The position numbers and the translations under genes were made by a program. This document shows, one piece after another, positions 18,177 to 27,343 of a stretch of DNA of 64,000 nt (position 1 is its first letter; each line of letters begins with the position of its first letter). The notes beneath the pieces are model-generated. The model ran no database searches, had not been told where the DNA came from, and saw nothing but the letters and a program-made list of their open reading frames with translations. The stretch is from positions 496,001 through 560,000 of the forward strand of contig NZ_VBUT01000005.1 of assembly GCF_005863245.1 (NCBI RefSeq), read 5' to 3'. The DNA is from Nocardia cyriacigeorgica. Lineage in GTDB: Bacteria > Actinomycetota > Actinomycetes > Mycobacteriales > Mycobacteriaceae.

Positions 18177-18209
18177 GGGCTCGGCGACATCGTGTCGCCG
18201 AGCCCTTTT
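18177..18209 (+). terminator. Rho-independent terminator of the cutinase-like gene
   Basis: GGGCTCGGCGACA (18177-18189) and TGTCGCCGAGCCC (18193-18205) form a perfect 13-bp stem with a TCG loop, followed directly by TTTT. It lies 27 bases after the stop at 18149. Confidence 0.92.
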
Positions 18210-18552
18210 CGCTGCTCAGAAGGATGCCGGGCAGTCACAAAACTCACCACAACAGCCTTGCCGGAGGTTACCCACCAGCGAGATACTGGAGACTGCGTAG
18301 AGGGCAGATCACCCGGAGAGTCGGGACGGGCAGTCGCCACCGGCTCCTCGCGCAGGGCGCAGCGGTGTATTCGGGGGGACGTTCCTTGAACAGGGTAGCC
18401 GGAAGTTCGTTGCACTGGCCTCCGTGCCGATGTTTCCCTCCGACTACCACGAGTCCGCTACCGGCCGGAATAGTCCACGCAGCGGACCGAAGCCATACCT
18501 CGTCCCGAGACCCGTATCGGGGCGGTGTTCACACTCGTAAGGAGGTTGGGCC
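18210..18552. other. Intergenic region before the 50-aa ORF
   Basis: About 340 bases with no supported gene. A promoter for the small ORF at 18553 must lie here or upstream; I cannot name its elements with confidence. Confidence 0.35.
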
Positions 18553-18705
18553 ATGGGTAGTAGGGAATGGATGGATCGTGAATCGGCCGACCGGATCGGC
18601 GCCGCGGCCGAACGGGACCCGTCCTCGCCGACGGCAACGTCGGGTTTCGCCGACCGCGCCGATGCCGCCGCCCATCGCAACCAGGACGATAACGAGGACG
18701 ACTGA
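18553..18705 (+). CDS. 50-residue hydrophilic protein
   Basis: The ORF begins MGSREWMDRESADRIG and ends NQDDNEDD. GGAGG lies eight bases before the ATG, an ideal ribosome binding site, and a perfect hairpin terminator starts 15 bases after the stop. The protein is highly charged, has no membrane segment and ends in an acidic tail. I do not recognise it; the clean start and terminator signals are the evidence that it is real. Confidence 0.6.
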   Translation: MGSREWMDRESADRIGAAAERDPSSPTATSGFADRADAAAHRNQDDNEDD

Positions 18706-18720
18706 ACCTCCGATGGCCGA

Positions 18721-18757
18721 AGTGTTGGGGCCGCCCTGATGGGGCGGCCCCAACACT
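18721..18757. terminator. Bidirectional hairpin terminator
   Basis: AGTGTTGGGGCCGCCC (18721-18736) and GGGCGGCCCCAACACT (18742-18757) form a perfect 16-bp stem with loop TGATG. It lies between the rightward 50-aa ORF and the leftward gene ending at 18838 and can serve both. Confidence 0.85.
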
Positions 18758-18837
18758 GTCGTGGGCAGGTGTTGCGGCGACCGGCCGCAGTGGCCACGGC
18801 CCGCCGTCGGCGAACTCGGGCGCCGCAGGGTGGAGGC

Positions 18838-19713
18838 CTACGGTGTTGCGGCGGACTCGGCCGAGAGTATTTCGAACGGGTCGCTGTCGAGCAGGATCAG
18901 TGCGCGCCCGTTGTCCCAGTCGACAAAGATCTGCCCGGCATACCGCGCGCCGAACCCGGTAACGGTTCCGGTAGCGCCGAGGTCGAGAGGGGCCGGGTCG
19001 CCGGGTAGCAGACCGGTGATGCGGACCCGATCTCCGACACGGGGGGTGCGCGTCGGTGGATTCTCGTACTCGGGCGCCCCGGGCCGGTGTGTCGGGTCGT
19101 GGCCTGTTTCGCGCCGGTGGATCCTGTATTCGTCGGTGGCCAGGAACGTGAACGGGTAGCGGCGGGTGCTCGGGTTCCCATCCCAGAGGGTGATCGGATG
19201 CTGGGCGGGGACATCGCACCACCAGGTGCCGTCGTCGAAGGCGATATCGAGGTGGTCTTCACGCCCGGTCACCGCGTGTACCCGTTTGCCATGATCGAGT
19301 CGCTGCCCCGCGCGCAGCGTGTGTGCCGCAACGATGCCCGGTGGCTGGGTTGCCGATGTCATGGCTGCTGTGAGGTCGAGGCGGAAGAGACCGGGTTCGT
19401 GCGGTCGCGAACCAGTGAGGGCGGTGTCGGCGGTGGCGCGGATATCGCTGGCGTAGAAGGTGATATCAAGAGTGAGGTCGTGATCGTCGATCGGGTTGCC
19501 GTGACGGTCGCGGAGCCCCGAGACGCTGAGTCCGCCGTAGGGCTCCCAGTCCAGAAGCACAGTAGCGATGGCAGGGTTGCGGGCGCCGACCTCGGCGGCG
19601 ATCAGTTCCAGGACGCTCTCGGTGATGCGCTGTTCGCGTACCGGTCCGAACGGCAGCGCGAACGCGGTGGTCAGCCGGACCCGCGCCTGGCTGCACACAC
19701 ATGTGTTCGTCAT
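18838..19713 (-). CDS. DUF4314 C-terminal domain protein
   Basis: The ATG at 19713 (MTNTCVCSQARVRLTTAF) is chosen because the residues upstream in the same frame look non-coding. In the 291-residue protein the C-terminal 60 residues, GDRVRITGLLPGDP, then GATGTVTGFG and VDWDNGRALILL, match the DUF4314 beta-barrel-like fold common in actinobacterial mobile elements. The N-terminal 200 residues, with TWWCDVPAQHPITLWDG, are not recognised. No transmembrane segments. The function is unknown. It is the next gene downstream of the Met-peptide ORFs on the same strand, 300 bases away. Confidence 0.62.
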   Translation of the reverse strand: MTNTCVCSQARVRLTTAFALPFGPVREQRITESVLELIAAEVGARNPAIATVLLDWEPYGGLSVSGLRDRHGNPIDDHDLTLDITFYASDIRATADTALTGSRPHEPGLFRLDLTAAMTSATQPPGIVAAHTLRAGQRLDHGKRVHAVTGREDHLDIAFDDGTWWCDVPAQHPITLWDGNPSTRRYPFTFLATDEYRIHRRETGHDPTHRPGAPEYENPPTRTPRVGDRVRITGLLPGDPAPLDLGATGTVTGFGARYAGQIFVDWDNGRALILLDSDPFEILSAESAATP

Positions 19714-20010
19714 CGACGCCGAGCACCCGCGATGGCCCCGAACGGAGCGGCCGACCGCACTGGCTGCTTGAGGTGCCTCTTCGCCACTGGTGGCGGCCCC
19801 TCGGAATAGTGGGCACAGCCACCATGGCCAGCCCCCGGTAGGACAGCCGAGTTCCCAGTCGCGCGGAGGCGCGTATTCACCGGAGTTCAGGGGAGCCTGT
19901 CGCACGCCGCTGTCATCGACGCCGAAGCGGACAGCGGCGCGTCGATTCCTTTCGTGCCGGCGATTCAGCTGACGGAGAATAGTTCAGCTCGGCGATCACC
20001 GGACCTGTGC

Positions 20011-20097
20011 CTACATCATGGACATGGGCATGCCAGGGAACATTCCGTTCCACCAGTTCCGCGCCATGTTCATCATCTGCATGCACATTTCCATCAT
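20011..20097 (-). CDS. 28-residue Met-rich micropeptide
   Basis: Read on the minus strand, AGGAGG sits eight bases before ATG ATG at 20097, and the frame runs 28 codons to TAG. The peptide begins MMEMCMQMMNM, has ARNWWNG in the middle and ends GMPMSMM. Twelve of 28 residues are Met, plus one Cys. Such density is far above chance and is typical of soft-metal (copper(I), silver) binding segments. It lies at the edge of the copper island, downstream of an AraC gene and 4-base coupled to an upstream micro-ORF. Function as a metal-buffering peptide is inferred; translation has not been shown. Confidence 0.6.
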   Translation of the reverse strand: MMEMCMQMMNMARNWWNGMFPGMPMSMM

Positions 20098-20180
20098 CGG
20101 GCCCACCTCCTATCAGCACCTACGAGTGGGGCCTTGGATGTACCCGCATCCGGCACGTCCATGCACATGCGCTCACACAT
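20094..20180 (-). CDS. 28-residue micro-ORF coupled to the Met-rich micropeptide
   Basis: The ORF begins MCERMCMDVPDAG and ends RRWAR, from the ATG at 20180 to a TGA that overlaps the ATG of the Met-rich ORF (ATGA-type overlap). GAGG lies seven bases before its ATG. It starts 39 bases after the AraC gene stops, on the same strand. The first seven residues contain two Cys and three Met. It may be a leader peptide that controls translation of the next ORF, a second metal peptide, or chance. I prefer the leader explanation because of the exact overlap. Confidence 0.4.
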   Translation of the reverse strand: MCERMCMDVPDAGTSKAPLVGADRRWAR

Positions 20181-20219
20181 TTTCGGGCCTCACGGTCGCT
20201 GCAGGCCGACGGAATGGCG

Positions 20220-20996
20220 TCACGGGTCGAGCCCGGCGTCTGCGTGGAGGTAGCGTCCGGGTGAGGTGCCCACGGTCCGCCGGAATGCCGCGAGGAAGGC
20301 GCTCGCAGTCGTGTATCCCACGGCATGCGCGGCCTGGGGCACCGTGCGACCTTCGGCGAGCAGCGGCAGCGCAGCCCGCAGCCGCATATGGGTGCGCCAC
20401 CGGTCGAAACTCATACCGGTGTCGCGGACGAAAATCCTGGTGAGAGTTCGTCGACTCACTCCGATGGCGTGCGCGTGCGCTTCGAGGCTGCGCGGGTCGG
20501 CAGGGTCGGCGAGCAAGGCGTCGGCCACGGCGCGGACCCGTTCGTCCACGGGATGCGGTACGTCTATCGGCAGGGCCGGAACGGGGTGCAGCAGATCTAA
20601 CACGACCGCTTCGGCGCGCAACCGTGGGTCATCGGCGAGGTCGCGGCGGGCGAGATAGGTGATCAGCTGGGCCAGCAGCGCGTCGACGCCGACCGCGGTG
20701 GGCTCGGTCCAGTCCAGGGAGCAGCGTGCTGGATCGAGGTAGAGGCTGCACAACACCGCCTCGCGGGTGGCGCCGGTCCGGTGCATCACCCCGGCCGGTA
20801 TCCACAAGGCCCGGGTGGGCGGCAGTACCCAATGGGCATCGGCAACAGCGACGCTGAGGACCCCGCGACGCGTCCATGCCAGCTGGTGGTGTGTGTGGCT
20901 GTGAGCGGGGATCCACTCCCCCGACGTCAGCGGGAACTGGCCGACGATGATCACTCCCGCGCCGGACGGGATGAACGAGTCGGCGGAGTTGAGCAT
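20220..20996 (-). CDS. AraC-family regulator with N-terminal cupin
   Basis: A 258-residue regulator. The N-terminal sensor has HSHTHHQLAWTRRG and WIPAGVMHR, the metal-ligand-like His pattern of a cupin. The C-terminal DNA-binding region has two helix-turn-helix units, SLEAHAHAIGVSRRTLTRIF and TVPQAAHAVGYTTASAFLAA, followed by the AraC-typical FRRTVGTSPGRYL. It is divergent from the MFS gene at 21143, which it probably controls. The two Met/Cys micro-ORFs follow it on the same strand, so they may be co-transcribed with it. Confidence 0.85.
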   Translation of the reverse strand: MLNSADSFIPSGAGVIIVGQFPLTSGEWIPAHSHTHHQLAWTRRGVLSVAVADAHWVLPPTRALWIPAGVMHRTGATREAVLCSLYLDPARCSLDWTEPTAVGVDALLAQLITYLARRDLADDPRLRAEAVVLDLLHPVPALPIDVPHPVDERVRAVADALLADPADPRSLEAHAHAIGVSRRTLTRIFVRDTGMSFDRWRTHMRLRAALPLLAEGRTVPQAAHAVGYTTASAFLAAFRRTVGTSPGRYLHADAGLDP

Positions 20997-21142
20997 GGCA
21001 CCAGCCTATGTCCTCAATGCGATATCATCCGGCCTCATCGCGTATTGTGGCCAGGTTCAATTGGCGCATAGCGTCGTCGAGTGCTGAAAAATTTTGCGAC
21101 TCACCATGGTTGGCGTACGCCCTCGACGCCGGAACGCATGCC

Positions 21143-22588
21143 GTGACACCGGCGGTCGCTTCCGTAGCCCCTGGCCGGCGCCGGGGCGCGCTGGTGGTTC
21201 TGTGCTTCGTGCAGTTCATGCTGGTCCTCGACGACAATGTGGTCAGCGTTGCCCTCCCCAGCCTCCGCGACGAGCTGGGCTTCAGCGGCGCAGGGCTGGC
21301 CTGGGTGGTCAACGCCTACTTCCTCACATTCGGCGGACTGTTGTTGCTGGCCGGGCGAGCAGCCGACCTGCTGGGCCGCCGCCGCGTCTTCCTCCTGGGG
21401 GTGGCGCTGTTCGGCGTGGCAAGCCTGGCATGCGGACTCGCCCAGGAACCGTGGCAACTCGTGCTCGGACGGTTCGTTCAGGGCGCCGGCGCGGCCATGG
21501 CAAGTCCCGCCGCACTGTCGTTGATCACCCTGTTGTTCCCGGGCCCAGCAGAGCGCACCAGGGCACTGGCCATCTGGGGAGGAATCGCAGCTCTGGGCGG
21601 CACTACCGGCCTGGTGATATCCGGCGTGCTGACCGACCTCACATCCTGGCGCTGGATCTTTCTCATCAACCTGCCGGTGGCGGCGGCCGCCCTCGTACTG
21701 ATGCCCCGCCTGATACCGGAAAGCCGGGCACGCTCCCGGGCACGGCTGGACATACCCGGCACCGTCCTGGGCACCGGCGCCGTGGTATCCCTGGTCTACG
21801 GCCTGCTCCGAGCCGGGGAAACGAACTGGACAGACCTCGCCGTCATCGCAGCACTACTGCTGGCAGTACTCTTGGCCGTCGCATTCCTCACGGTCGAATC
21901 CAGGGCGGCCGAGCCATTGGTGCCGATGGCGTTTCTCGCCGACCGGACGCGTTCGGTCGCCAACGCGGCGACGTTGCTGTTTTCAGTGGCCTTTTTCGCC
22001 ATGGCCTTCCTGTTGATGATCCACTTGCAGACCGTCCTCGGATACGGTCCGTTGCAGGCCGGGCTGGCCTATCTGCCCTATGGCGCTGGAATTCTCGTGG
22101 GAATGCGCCTTTCCACCTACCTCATCACGAGGCTCGGGATGCGGTGGGCGCTGGTCCTGTCGTTCCTGATCAGTTCAGCCGGGCTGCTGATCTTGTCCAG
22201 TGTGGCGGCCGGCGATGCATACGCTACGGGCGTGCTGCCGGGCATGCTCGTCACCAGTCTGGGATGTGGGTTGAGCCTGCCGGTCCTGACGGCTGCGGCG
22301 GTCACCGGCACCACCACGGAGAACGCCGGCCTCGGCTCGGCTCTGTTCAGCTCCGTTCAGCAGATCGGTGGCGCTATCGGCGTGGCGGTACTGGTCGCCG
22401 TGGCCGAACGTCACAGTGGCGCCGCTGCCGGTTCCACTCGGTCACAAGGTTTTTCCTTCGCACTCACGATCGCTGCCGTCATCCTCACCCTCGGTGCTGT
22501 CCTCATCGCCGCCCTACTGCGAACTCCGCGCTCCACCGCAGTATCCGCCTCTACCGACGACCGGATACCGGCAGCCGAACAGACCTGA
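21143..22588 (+). CDS. DHA2-type (14-TM) MFS drug exporter
   Basis: The GTG at 21143 gives a short cytoplasmic start (APGRRRGALVV) as in DHA2 relatives; no good ribosome binding site is seen, and the frame is open to 21008. The 481-residue protein has the antiporter motifs VQFMLVLDDNVVSVALPSL, LLLAGRAADLLGRRRVF and LGRFVQGAGAAMASPAALS, and about 14 hydrophobic helices. EmrB/QacA-type proteins export cationic or lipophilic toxins using the proton gradient. It is divergent from an AraC regulator, a common regulator-exporter pair. The substrate is unknown. Confidence 0.85.
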   Translation: MTPAVASVAPGRRRGALVVLCFVQFMLVLDDNVVSVALPSLRDELGFSGAGLAWVVNAYFLTFGGLLLLAGRAADLLGRRRVFLLGVALFGVASLACGLAQEPWQLVLGRFVQGAGAAMASPAALSLITLLFPGPAERTRALAIWGGIAALGGTTGLVISGVLTDLTSWRWIFLINLPVAAAALVLMPRLIPESRARSRARLDIPGTVLGTGAVVSLVYGLLRAGETNWTDLAVIAALLLAVLLAVAFLTVESRAAEPLVPMAFLADRTRSVANAATLLFSVAFFAMAFLLMIHLQTVLGYGPLQAGLAYLPYGAGILVGMRLSTYLITRLGMRWALVLSFLISSAGLLILSSVAAGDAYATGVLPGMLVTSLGCGLSLPVLTAAAVTGTTTENAGLGSALFSSVQQIGGAIGVAVLVAVAERHSGAAAGSTRSQGFSFALTIAAVILTLGAVLIAALLRTPRSTAVSASTDDRIPAAEQT

Positions 22589-22631
22589 CCATCGATGGGA
22601 AACGGCGAGTCCAGCGGCTGGGCAGTGGGAT

Positions 22632-23011
22632 TCAGGCGAGTGCGGACACCAGATCCCGGCACGCGGATTCACACCGGCGGGATACCGCCGCGCAGATACG
22701 GCAGTGGGCGTGTGCGTCGCTGTGGTGCCCGCATTCTTCAGCACAGCTCCGACAGGCGGTGGCCCAGCTTTCGAGGACCATACGGGTGAGGTTGGCGTCG
22801 TAACCGGTGTGCCGCGACAGGCCGCCGTCGCCGTACTTTCCGTGAGTAGAGCGAAACGGTGGGTCCCTCACCGTCTGCGACCGGCGCGGTCGGCGTGTTC
22901 GCGGTTGTTCCGTATCGCCTGTCGGGCAGCGGAGAGGACGCATCCGGCGACGCATCGCAAGACTGCCCGGGTCGCCGGATGGCCGATGATGCGGTTTGCT
23001 GCTTGTGTCAT
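22632..23011 (-). pseudogene. Broken Csp-like four-helix copper-storage protein gene
   Basis: The ATG at 23011 has GAGGAG upstream and opens a 47-codon frame, MTQAANRIIGHPATRAVLRC then VAGC, that stops at 22868. In another frame, TGYDANLTRMVLESWATACR continues SCAEECGHHSDAHAHC, RICAAVSRRCESACRDLV and ends at 22632. The second part matches the C-terminal half of Csp/DUF326 copper-storage proteins, whose Cys-lined four-helix bundles bind many Cu(I). The middle of the family, with its Cys-rich second helix, is missing and the N-terminal part has lost most Cys. One or more indels seem likely; a sequencing error alone would not restore the missing Cys. Confidence 0.65.
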
Positions 23012-23122
23012 CGATACTCCTCGCGGTTGCCGGTGGATCGCATGGCGGAATGTGTCCGTACATACGACCGGCAACAGCTGGTCCCCGCGGCTTGTCGGAA
23101 GGCCGCGGAAGTCGCATGGGGT

Positions 23123-23770
23123 CTACTTCTTTTCGCAGATCAAGAGGTGGAATTCGACTGCGCCCTCGTCGGTGAGCCGCTCCTCACGGACGACGGTCAA
23201 ACCTGCCGTTTCGAGGTGGCCGGTGATTTCGTCGATCGGGCGAAGCCGGAACCGGTTTTCGGTGAAGGGCATCCGCGCCATCGCCGTCGGGTCGCCGACA
23301 CCGAGCGCCAAGCGCCCCGTGGGGCGCAGGACACGGGCGACCTCGGTGAATGCTGTCGTGAGGTCCTCGATGAAGTACACGGTGTTGGTGCTGACCACTG
23401 CGTCCACCGTGGCAGTGGAGAGCGGGAGATCGTGCATGGCGGCAGTGTGCAGGGTCAGCCGGCCGGTGCCCAGGTCGTCACGGTAGCGGCGCCGAGCCTG
23501 CTCGATCATCGTCGGTGCAACTTCTACGCCGTGCACTGTGCCGGTGTCCCCGACTCGGTCCAGCAGTAGCCCGAGCCCGACTCCGCCACCGAAGCCGATA
23601 TCGACAGCGGTGGCTCCCGGGGCCGGGTCGGCTGCCGCGACGGCAGCGCCCACGGTCGCACGGTTACCGCGGTTGAGGATCCGGCCGACCAGGCGCCCGA
23701 TCAGACCGTCGGGGCGTCCGAGCTGGGTACCTATCAGATCCCACAGACGTTCTGGTACCGGCATTTTCAC
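23123..23770 (-). CDS. Class I SAM-dependent methyltransferase
   Basis: A 215-residue protein starting at GTG 23770 with GAGGTG upstream (ATG alternative at 23764). Residues near 55-65, AVDIGFGGGVGLG, form the SAM-binding glycine loop; VHGVEVAPTMIEQARRR is motif II and LPLSTATVDAVVSTNTVYF is motif III/IV, as in UbiE/Erg6-like small-molecule methyltransferases. The substrate is unknown. It follows copA on the same strand after a 224-base gap that holds no gene I can see. Confidence 0.82.
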   Translation of the reverse strand: MKMPVPERLWDLIGTQLGRPDGLIGRLVGRILNRGNRATVGAAVAAADPAPGATAVDIGFGGGVGLGLLLDRVGDTGTVHGVEVAPTMIEQARRRYRDDLGTGRLTLHTAAMHDLPLSTATVDAVVSTNTVYFIEDLTTAFTEVARVLRPTGRLALGVGDPTAMARMPFTENRFRLRPIDEITGHLETAGLTVVREERLTDEGAVEFHLLICEKK

Positions 23771-23994
23771 AACACGTCACCTCACTAGTCGGGCGGAGAG
23801 GGCCGATCGAACAATGCGCGCGGCCCGGGCAGAGCGTCGGTTCGAGTTTTATTTCAGCAGCCCGGCGGGAACTCCATTCCCGGTTCTGCCACCCCCGCTT
23901 CCGTCTTCTTCTGCTGGGTTGAGTCGATGCCGGTCCTCCGTTGCCCCGAGCGCGGGTCTCGGGGCAACCGAAGTGGGCCGGGCGAGCGGCGGGA

Positions 23995-26247
23995 TTACTG
24001 TGCGGTGGACCGGAAGCGGCGCAACCGCAGGCTGTTACTGACCACGAACACCGAGGAGAACGCCATCGCGGCCCCGGCCAGCATCGGGTTGAGCAGGCCC
24101 GCCATGGCCAGTGGGATCGCGGCCACGTTGTAGGCGAACGCCCAGAACAAGTTGCCCTTGATCGTGCCCAGCGTACGGCGGGCCAGACGGATGGCGTCGA
24201 CGGCGGCCCGTAAGTCCCCGCGCACCAGTGTCAGGTCGCTGGCCTCGATAGCGACGTCGGTACCGGTGCCCATGGCCAGACCGAGATCGGCCTGAGCGAG
24301 TGCGGCAGCGTCGTTGACGCCGTCACCGACCATCGCCACGACCTTGCCTTCGGCCTGCAACCGCTCCACGACAGCGACCTTGTCCTGCGGCAGGACCTCC
24401 GCGATCACCTCATCGATCCCGACCTGAGCGGCGATCGTGCGGGCGGCGGCTTCGTTGTCGCCGGTCAGCATGATCGGAGTCAGACCGAGCGCCCGCAGCT
24501 GCGATACCGCCTCGGCGGAAGTAGGTTTCACCGCGTCGGCGACGACCAGCACTCCGCGGGCCGCGCCGTCCCAGCCGACCGCGACCGCAGTCTTTCCCTC
24601 CGCTTCCGCGGCACGCATCGCCCGCTCGAGTTCGGCGTCCAAGTGCAGTGACCAGTCCTCCAGTAACCGGGTCCGGCCGACCACCACCGCGCGCCCGTCC
24701 ACAACTCCTTGCACGCCGAGCCCGGCCATATTGGCGAAGCCTTCGACCGATGCCGGCTCACCCACCCGGTCGCGGGCGCCCTTGGCGATGGCCTGGGCGA
24801 TCGGGTGTTCCGAGGAGTCCTCCAGGGCCCCGGCCAGCGCCAGCACCTGATCGGCGGACTCGCCGTCGGCGACGACGACATCGAGCAGCGTCATCTTCCC
24901 GGTGGTGACGGTGCCGGTCTTGTCCAGGACCACGGTATCCACCCGCCGGGTCGATTCCAGCACCTCCGGGCCCTTGATCAGCACACCGAGCTGGGCGCCG
25001 CGACCGGTACCGACCATCAATGCGGTCGGGGTGGCCAAGCCCAGGGCGCACGGGCAGGCGATGATCAGCACGGCTACCGCAGCGGTGAACGCCGCGGCGA
25101 TCGAGCCGCCGGTGCCGAGCCAGAATCCGAGTGTCGCGACCGCGAGCGCGATGACGATCGGCACGAAGATCCCGGAGATCCGGTCGGCCAGCCGCTGCGC
25201 CTGCGCCTTGCCGGTTTGGGCATCCTCGACGAGTTTCGCCATCTGCGCCAGCTGGGTATCGGACCCGATCCGGCTGGCCCGCACGACGATCCGGCCACCC
25301 ACATTGACAGTGGCGCCGACCACCGCGTCGTCGACGCCGACCTCGACCGGCACAGATTCCCCGGTGAGCATGGACGCGTCGACCGCCGAGGAGCCCTCGA
25401 CCACCACGCCGTCGGTGGCGATCTTCTCCCCCGGGCGCACCACGAATCGGTCACCGACGGTGAGTGCGTCGACCGGGATGCGTTCCTCGCGGCCGTCGCG
25501 CAGCACCGACACCTCTTTGGCCCCGAGTTCGAGCAGCGCGCGCAGCGCCGCGCCGGCCCGCCGTTTGGACCGGGCCTCGAAGAAGCGCCCGGCCAGGATG
25601 AATGTGGTGACCCCGGCCGCCGCTTCGAGGTAGATGCTGCCGGTGCCGTCCATCCGGGCGATGGTGAACTCGAACGGGTGCGTCATCCCCGGAGTGCCCG
25701 CCGTACCCCAGAACAGGGCATACAGAGACCAGCCGAACGCGGCCAGCGTGCCGATGGACACCAGGGTGTCCATCGTGGCCGCGCCGTGGCGCAGGTTGGT
25801 CCAAGCCGCCCGGTGGAACGGCAGCGCGCCCCAGATCACCACCGGCGCGGCCAGGGTGAGTGACAGCCATTGCCAGTTGGTGAACTGCAAGGCCGGGACC
25901 ATCGCCATGGCGATCACCGGCACGGTCAGTACCAGCGAGACCAGCAGCCTGGTCCGCAGCGCGGCCGTCGGATCCGGTTCGGCGGACTCCGCAGTTTCGG
26001 CGGAAGCCGGGGGGCGCGGTAGGGCAGCGGTGTAGCCGGCCTCCTCGACGACGCTGATCAGTTCCTCGGGCGCGATATCGCCGGTGTAGTCCACACGCGC
26101 CTTCTCGGTCGCGTAGTTGACGGTGGCGGTGACGCCGTCGAGTTTGTTGAGTTTCTTCTCGATGCGGTTGGCGCAGGAGGCGCAGGTCATGCCACCGATC
26201 ACCAGTTCGACCTGCCCGGTGGGCGATGGTTTCGTCGCGGTGGTCAT
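23995..26247 (-). CDS. copA: Copper-exporting P1B-type ATPase (CopA/CtpV-like)
   Basis: A 750-residue ATPase. The N-terminal heavy-metal-associated domain has [15 protein letters not shown] (Cys22 and Cys25). The membrane metal site is [10 protein letters not shown], the phosphorylation site is DKTGTVTTG, and the hinge is [14 protein letters not shown] is present in [10 protein letters not shown]. The CPC motif with an N-terminal CxxC domain marks Cu(I) export (P1B-1). It is the last gene of a leftward unit with copZ and the HVHP-motif protein, behind a CsoR-type operator at 27608. It pumps Cu(I) out of the cytosol. Confidence 0.93.
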   Translation of the reverse strand: MTTATKPSPTGQVELVIGGMTCASCANRIEKKLNKLDGVTATVNYATEKARVDYTGDIAPEELISVVEEAGYTAALPRPPASAETAESAEPDPTAALRTRLLVSLVLTVPVIAMAMVPALQFTNWQWLSLTLAAPVVIWGALPFHRAAWTNLRHGAATMDTLVSIGTLAAFGWSLYALFWGTAGTPGMTHPFEFTIARMDGTGSIYLEAAAGVTTFILAGRFFEARSKRRAGAALRALLELGAKEVSVLRDGREERIPVDALTVGDRFVVRPGEKIATDGVVVEGSSAVDASMLTGESVPVEVGVDDAVVGATVNVGGRIVVRASRIGSDTQLAQMAKLVEDAQTGKAQAQRLADRISGIFVPIVIALAVATLGFWLGTGGSIAAAFTAAVAVLIIACPCALGLATPTALMVGTGRGAQLGVLIKGPEVLESTRRVDTVVLDKTGTVTTGKMTLLDVVVADGESADQVLALAGALEDSSEHPIAQAIAKGARDRVGEPASVEGFANMAGLGVQGVVDGRAVVVGRTRLLEDWSLHLDAELERAMRAAEAEGKTAVAVGWDGAARGVLVVADAVKPTSAEAVSQLRALGLTPIMLTGDNEAAARTIAAQVGIDEVIAEVLPQDKVAVVERLQAEGKVVAMVGDGVNDAAALAQADLGLAMGTGTDVAIEASDLTLVRGDLRAAVDAIRLARRTLGTIKGNLFWAFAYNVAAIPLAMAGLLNPMLAGAAMAFSSVFVVSNSLRLRRFRSTAQ

Positions 26248-26362
26248 GGGGTGCTCCGTTCTGTGGTGCTCGAACTCAGAGGTTCAAGGGGTGCCTGTCG
26301 TGCAGGCGTCCCCCAGGGATGGAGTCGGTGGGTAACGGCAAGCTCGGGATGGTTGCGGGTGG

Positions 26363-27301
26363 TCAGTGGCCGTGGCCGGGTTGTTCGCCGACTTGCGCCG
26401 GAGGCGTCTCGGCACCCGGGTTGCTCTGTGTGACCCGGACTGTGAATTCCGCGGTGCGGACCGTGCCCTTGTGCTGGAAATCGAGGAACAGCCGGTAGTC
26501 GCCACTGGTGGGGGCGGTGAGGGAGAAGGTGATTCCGGGTCCCGCCGGTGTGCTGCCGTCACCGGGTTCCCCCTCGGGGTGCACGTGCAGGTAGGCGAGG
26601 TCCGCCGCCCGCAGAGCGACCAGGTGCCCGTAGGCGCCGAGGTAGGGCTGCAGGTCGGTGACCGGGCGGCCGTTACGGCTGACCGACAGCGTCACCTTCG
26701 ACGCCTGGCCGGGGATGACAGCGCCGTCGAGGGTCACGGTGTAGCCGTCGACCGCCACAGCGGTCTCCGGCGCCGGCAGCACTTTGGCGTCGTAGTTGCC
26801 CGGCACCCGCAGATCCGCGCCCAAGGTCAGGTTCTCCCCGCCTTCCGGTGTGAAGTCGGCGAAGAGTCGATAGTCACCGGCACGCGACAGATCCAGCGGC
26901 ACGCGCCAGGTTCCGCTGGCATCCCTGCGTGGATGCACGTGCTGGAAAGCAGCCATGTCGCGGCGGACCACGATCAGGTGCAGGTCCTTGTCATGGCTGC
27001 GCTCATACCGGGTGACCGGCAGCCCAGCAGCGTCGAGAATGCGGAAACCGACCGCAACCTCGGCCCCGGGGCGGACTCGCGGGGTATCCAGTTGCAGTGT
27101 GTAGCCGCGCTCACTGACGAGCAGACCACCAGGTAGCTGGTCGGGGCTGGGCCCGCTGGAGGCGGCGGGCCCAGCCGGGTGCGTGTCGTGGTCGGCGGGT
27201 GCATCGGGAGTGGGGCCGATGGCCGCACCGAGGACGACAGCGATCCCGAAGATCGCCGCGAGCCCGAGCGCGAAGCCGGCGAACTTGCTGGGCGTGTTCA
27301 T
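26363..27301 (-). CDS. Membrane-anchored duplicated HVHP-motif protein (copper operon)
   Basis: A 312-residue protein with one N-terminal hydrophobic helix (FAGFALGLAAIFGIAVVLGA) and a short His/Pro linker. It has two similar beta-rich halves: LHLIVVRRDMAAFQHVHPRR with AGDYRLFADF, and GHLVALRAADLAYLHVHPEG with SGDYRLFLDF. Each half ends in an HVHP motif that could bind metal. The C-terminus is HGH. It lies between copZ and copA, which suggests extracytoplasmic copper binding or delivery. A paralogue at 35897 keeps both halves but has a His-rich N-terminus in place of the membrane anchor. No enzyme motif is visible. Confidence 0.72.
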   Translation of the reverse strand: MNTPSKFAGFALGLAAIFGIAVVLGAAIGPTPDAPADHDTHPAGPAASSGPSPDQLPGGLLVSERGYTLQLDTPRVRPGAEVAVGFRILDAAGLPVTRYERSHDKDLHLIVVRRDMAAFQHVHPRRDASGTWRVPLDLSRAGDYRLFADFTPEGGENLTLGADLRVPGNYDAKVLPAPETAVAVDGYTVTLDGAVIPGQASKVTLSVSRNGRPVTDLQPYLGAYGHLVALRAADLAYLHVHPEGEPGDGSTPAGPGITFSLTAPTSGDYRLFLDFQHKGTVRTAEFTVRVTQSNPGAETPPAQVGEQPGHGH

Positions 27302-27343
27302 CGGGATGCTCCTTGCTGTCGTGTCGTAGTTCGAGTGGATGGG

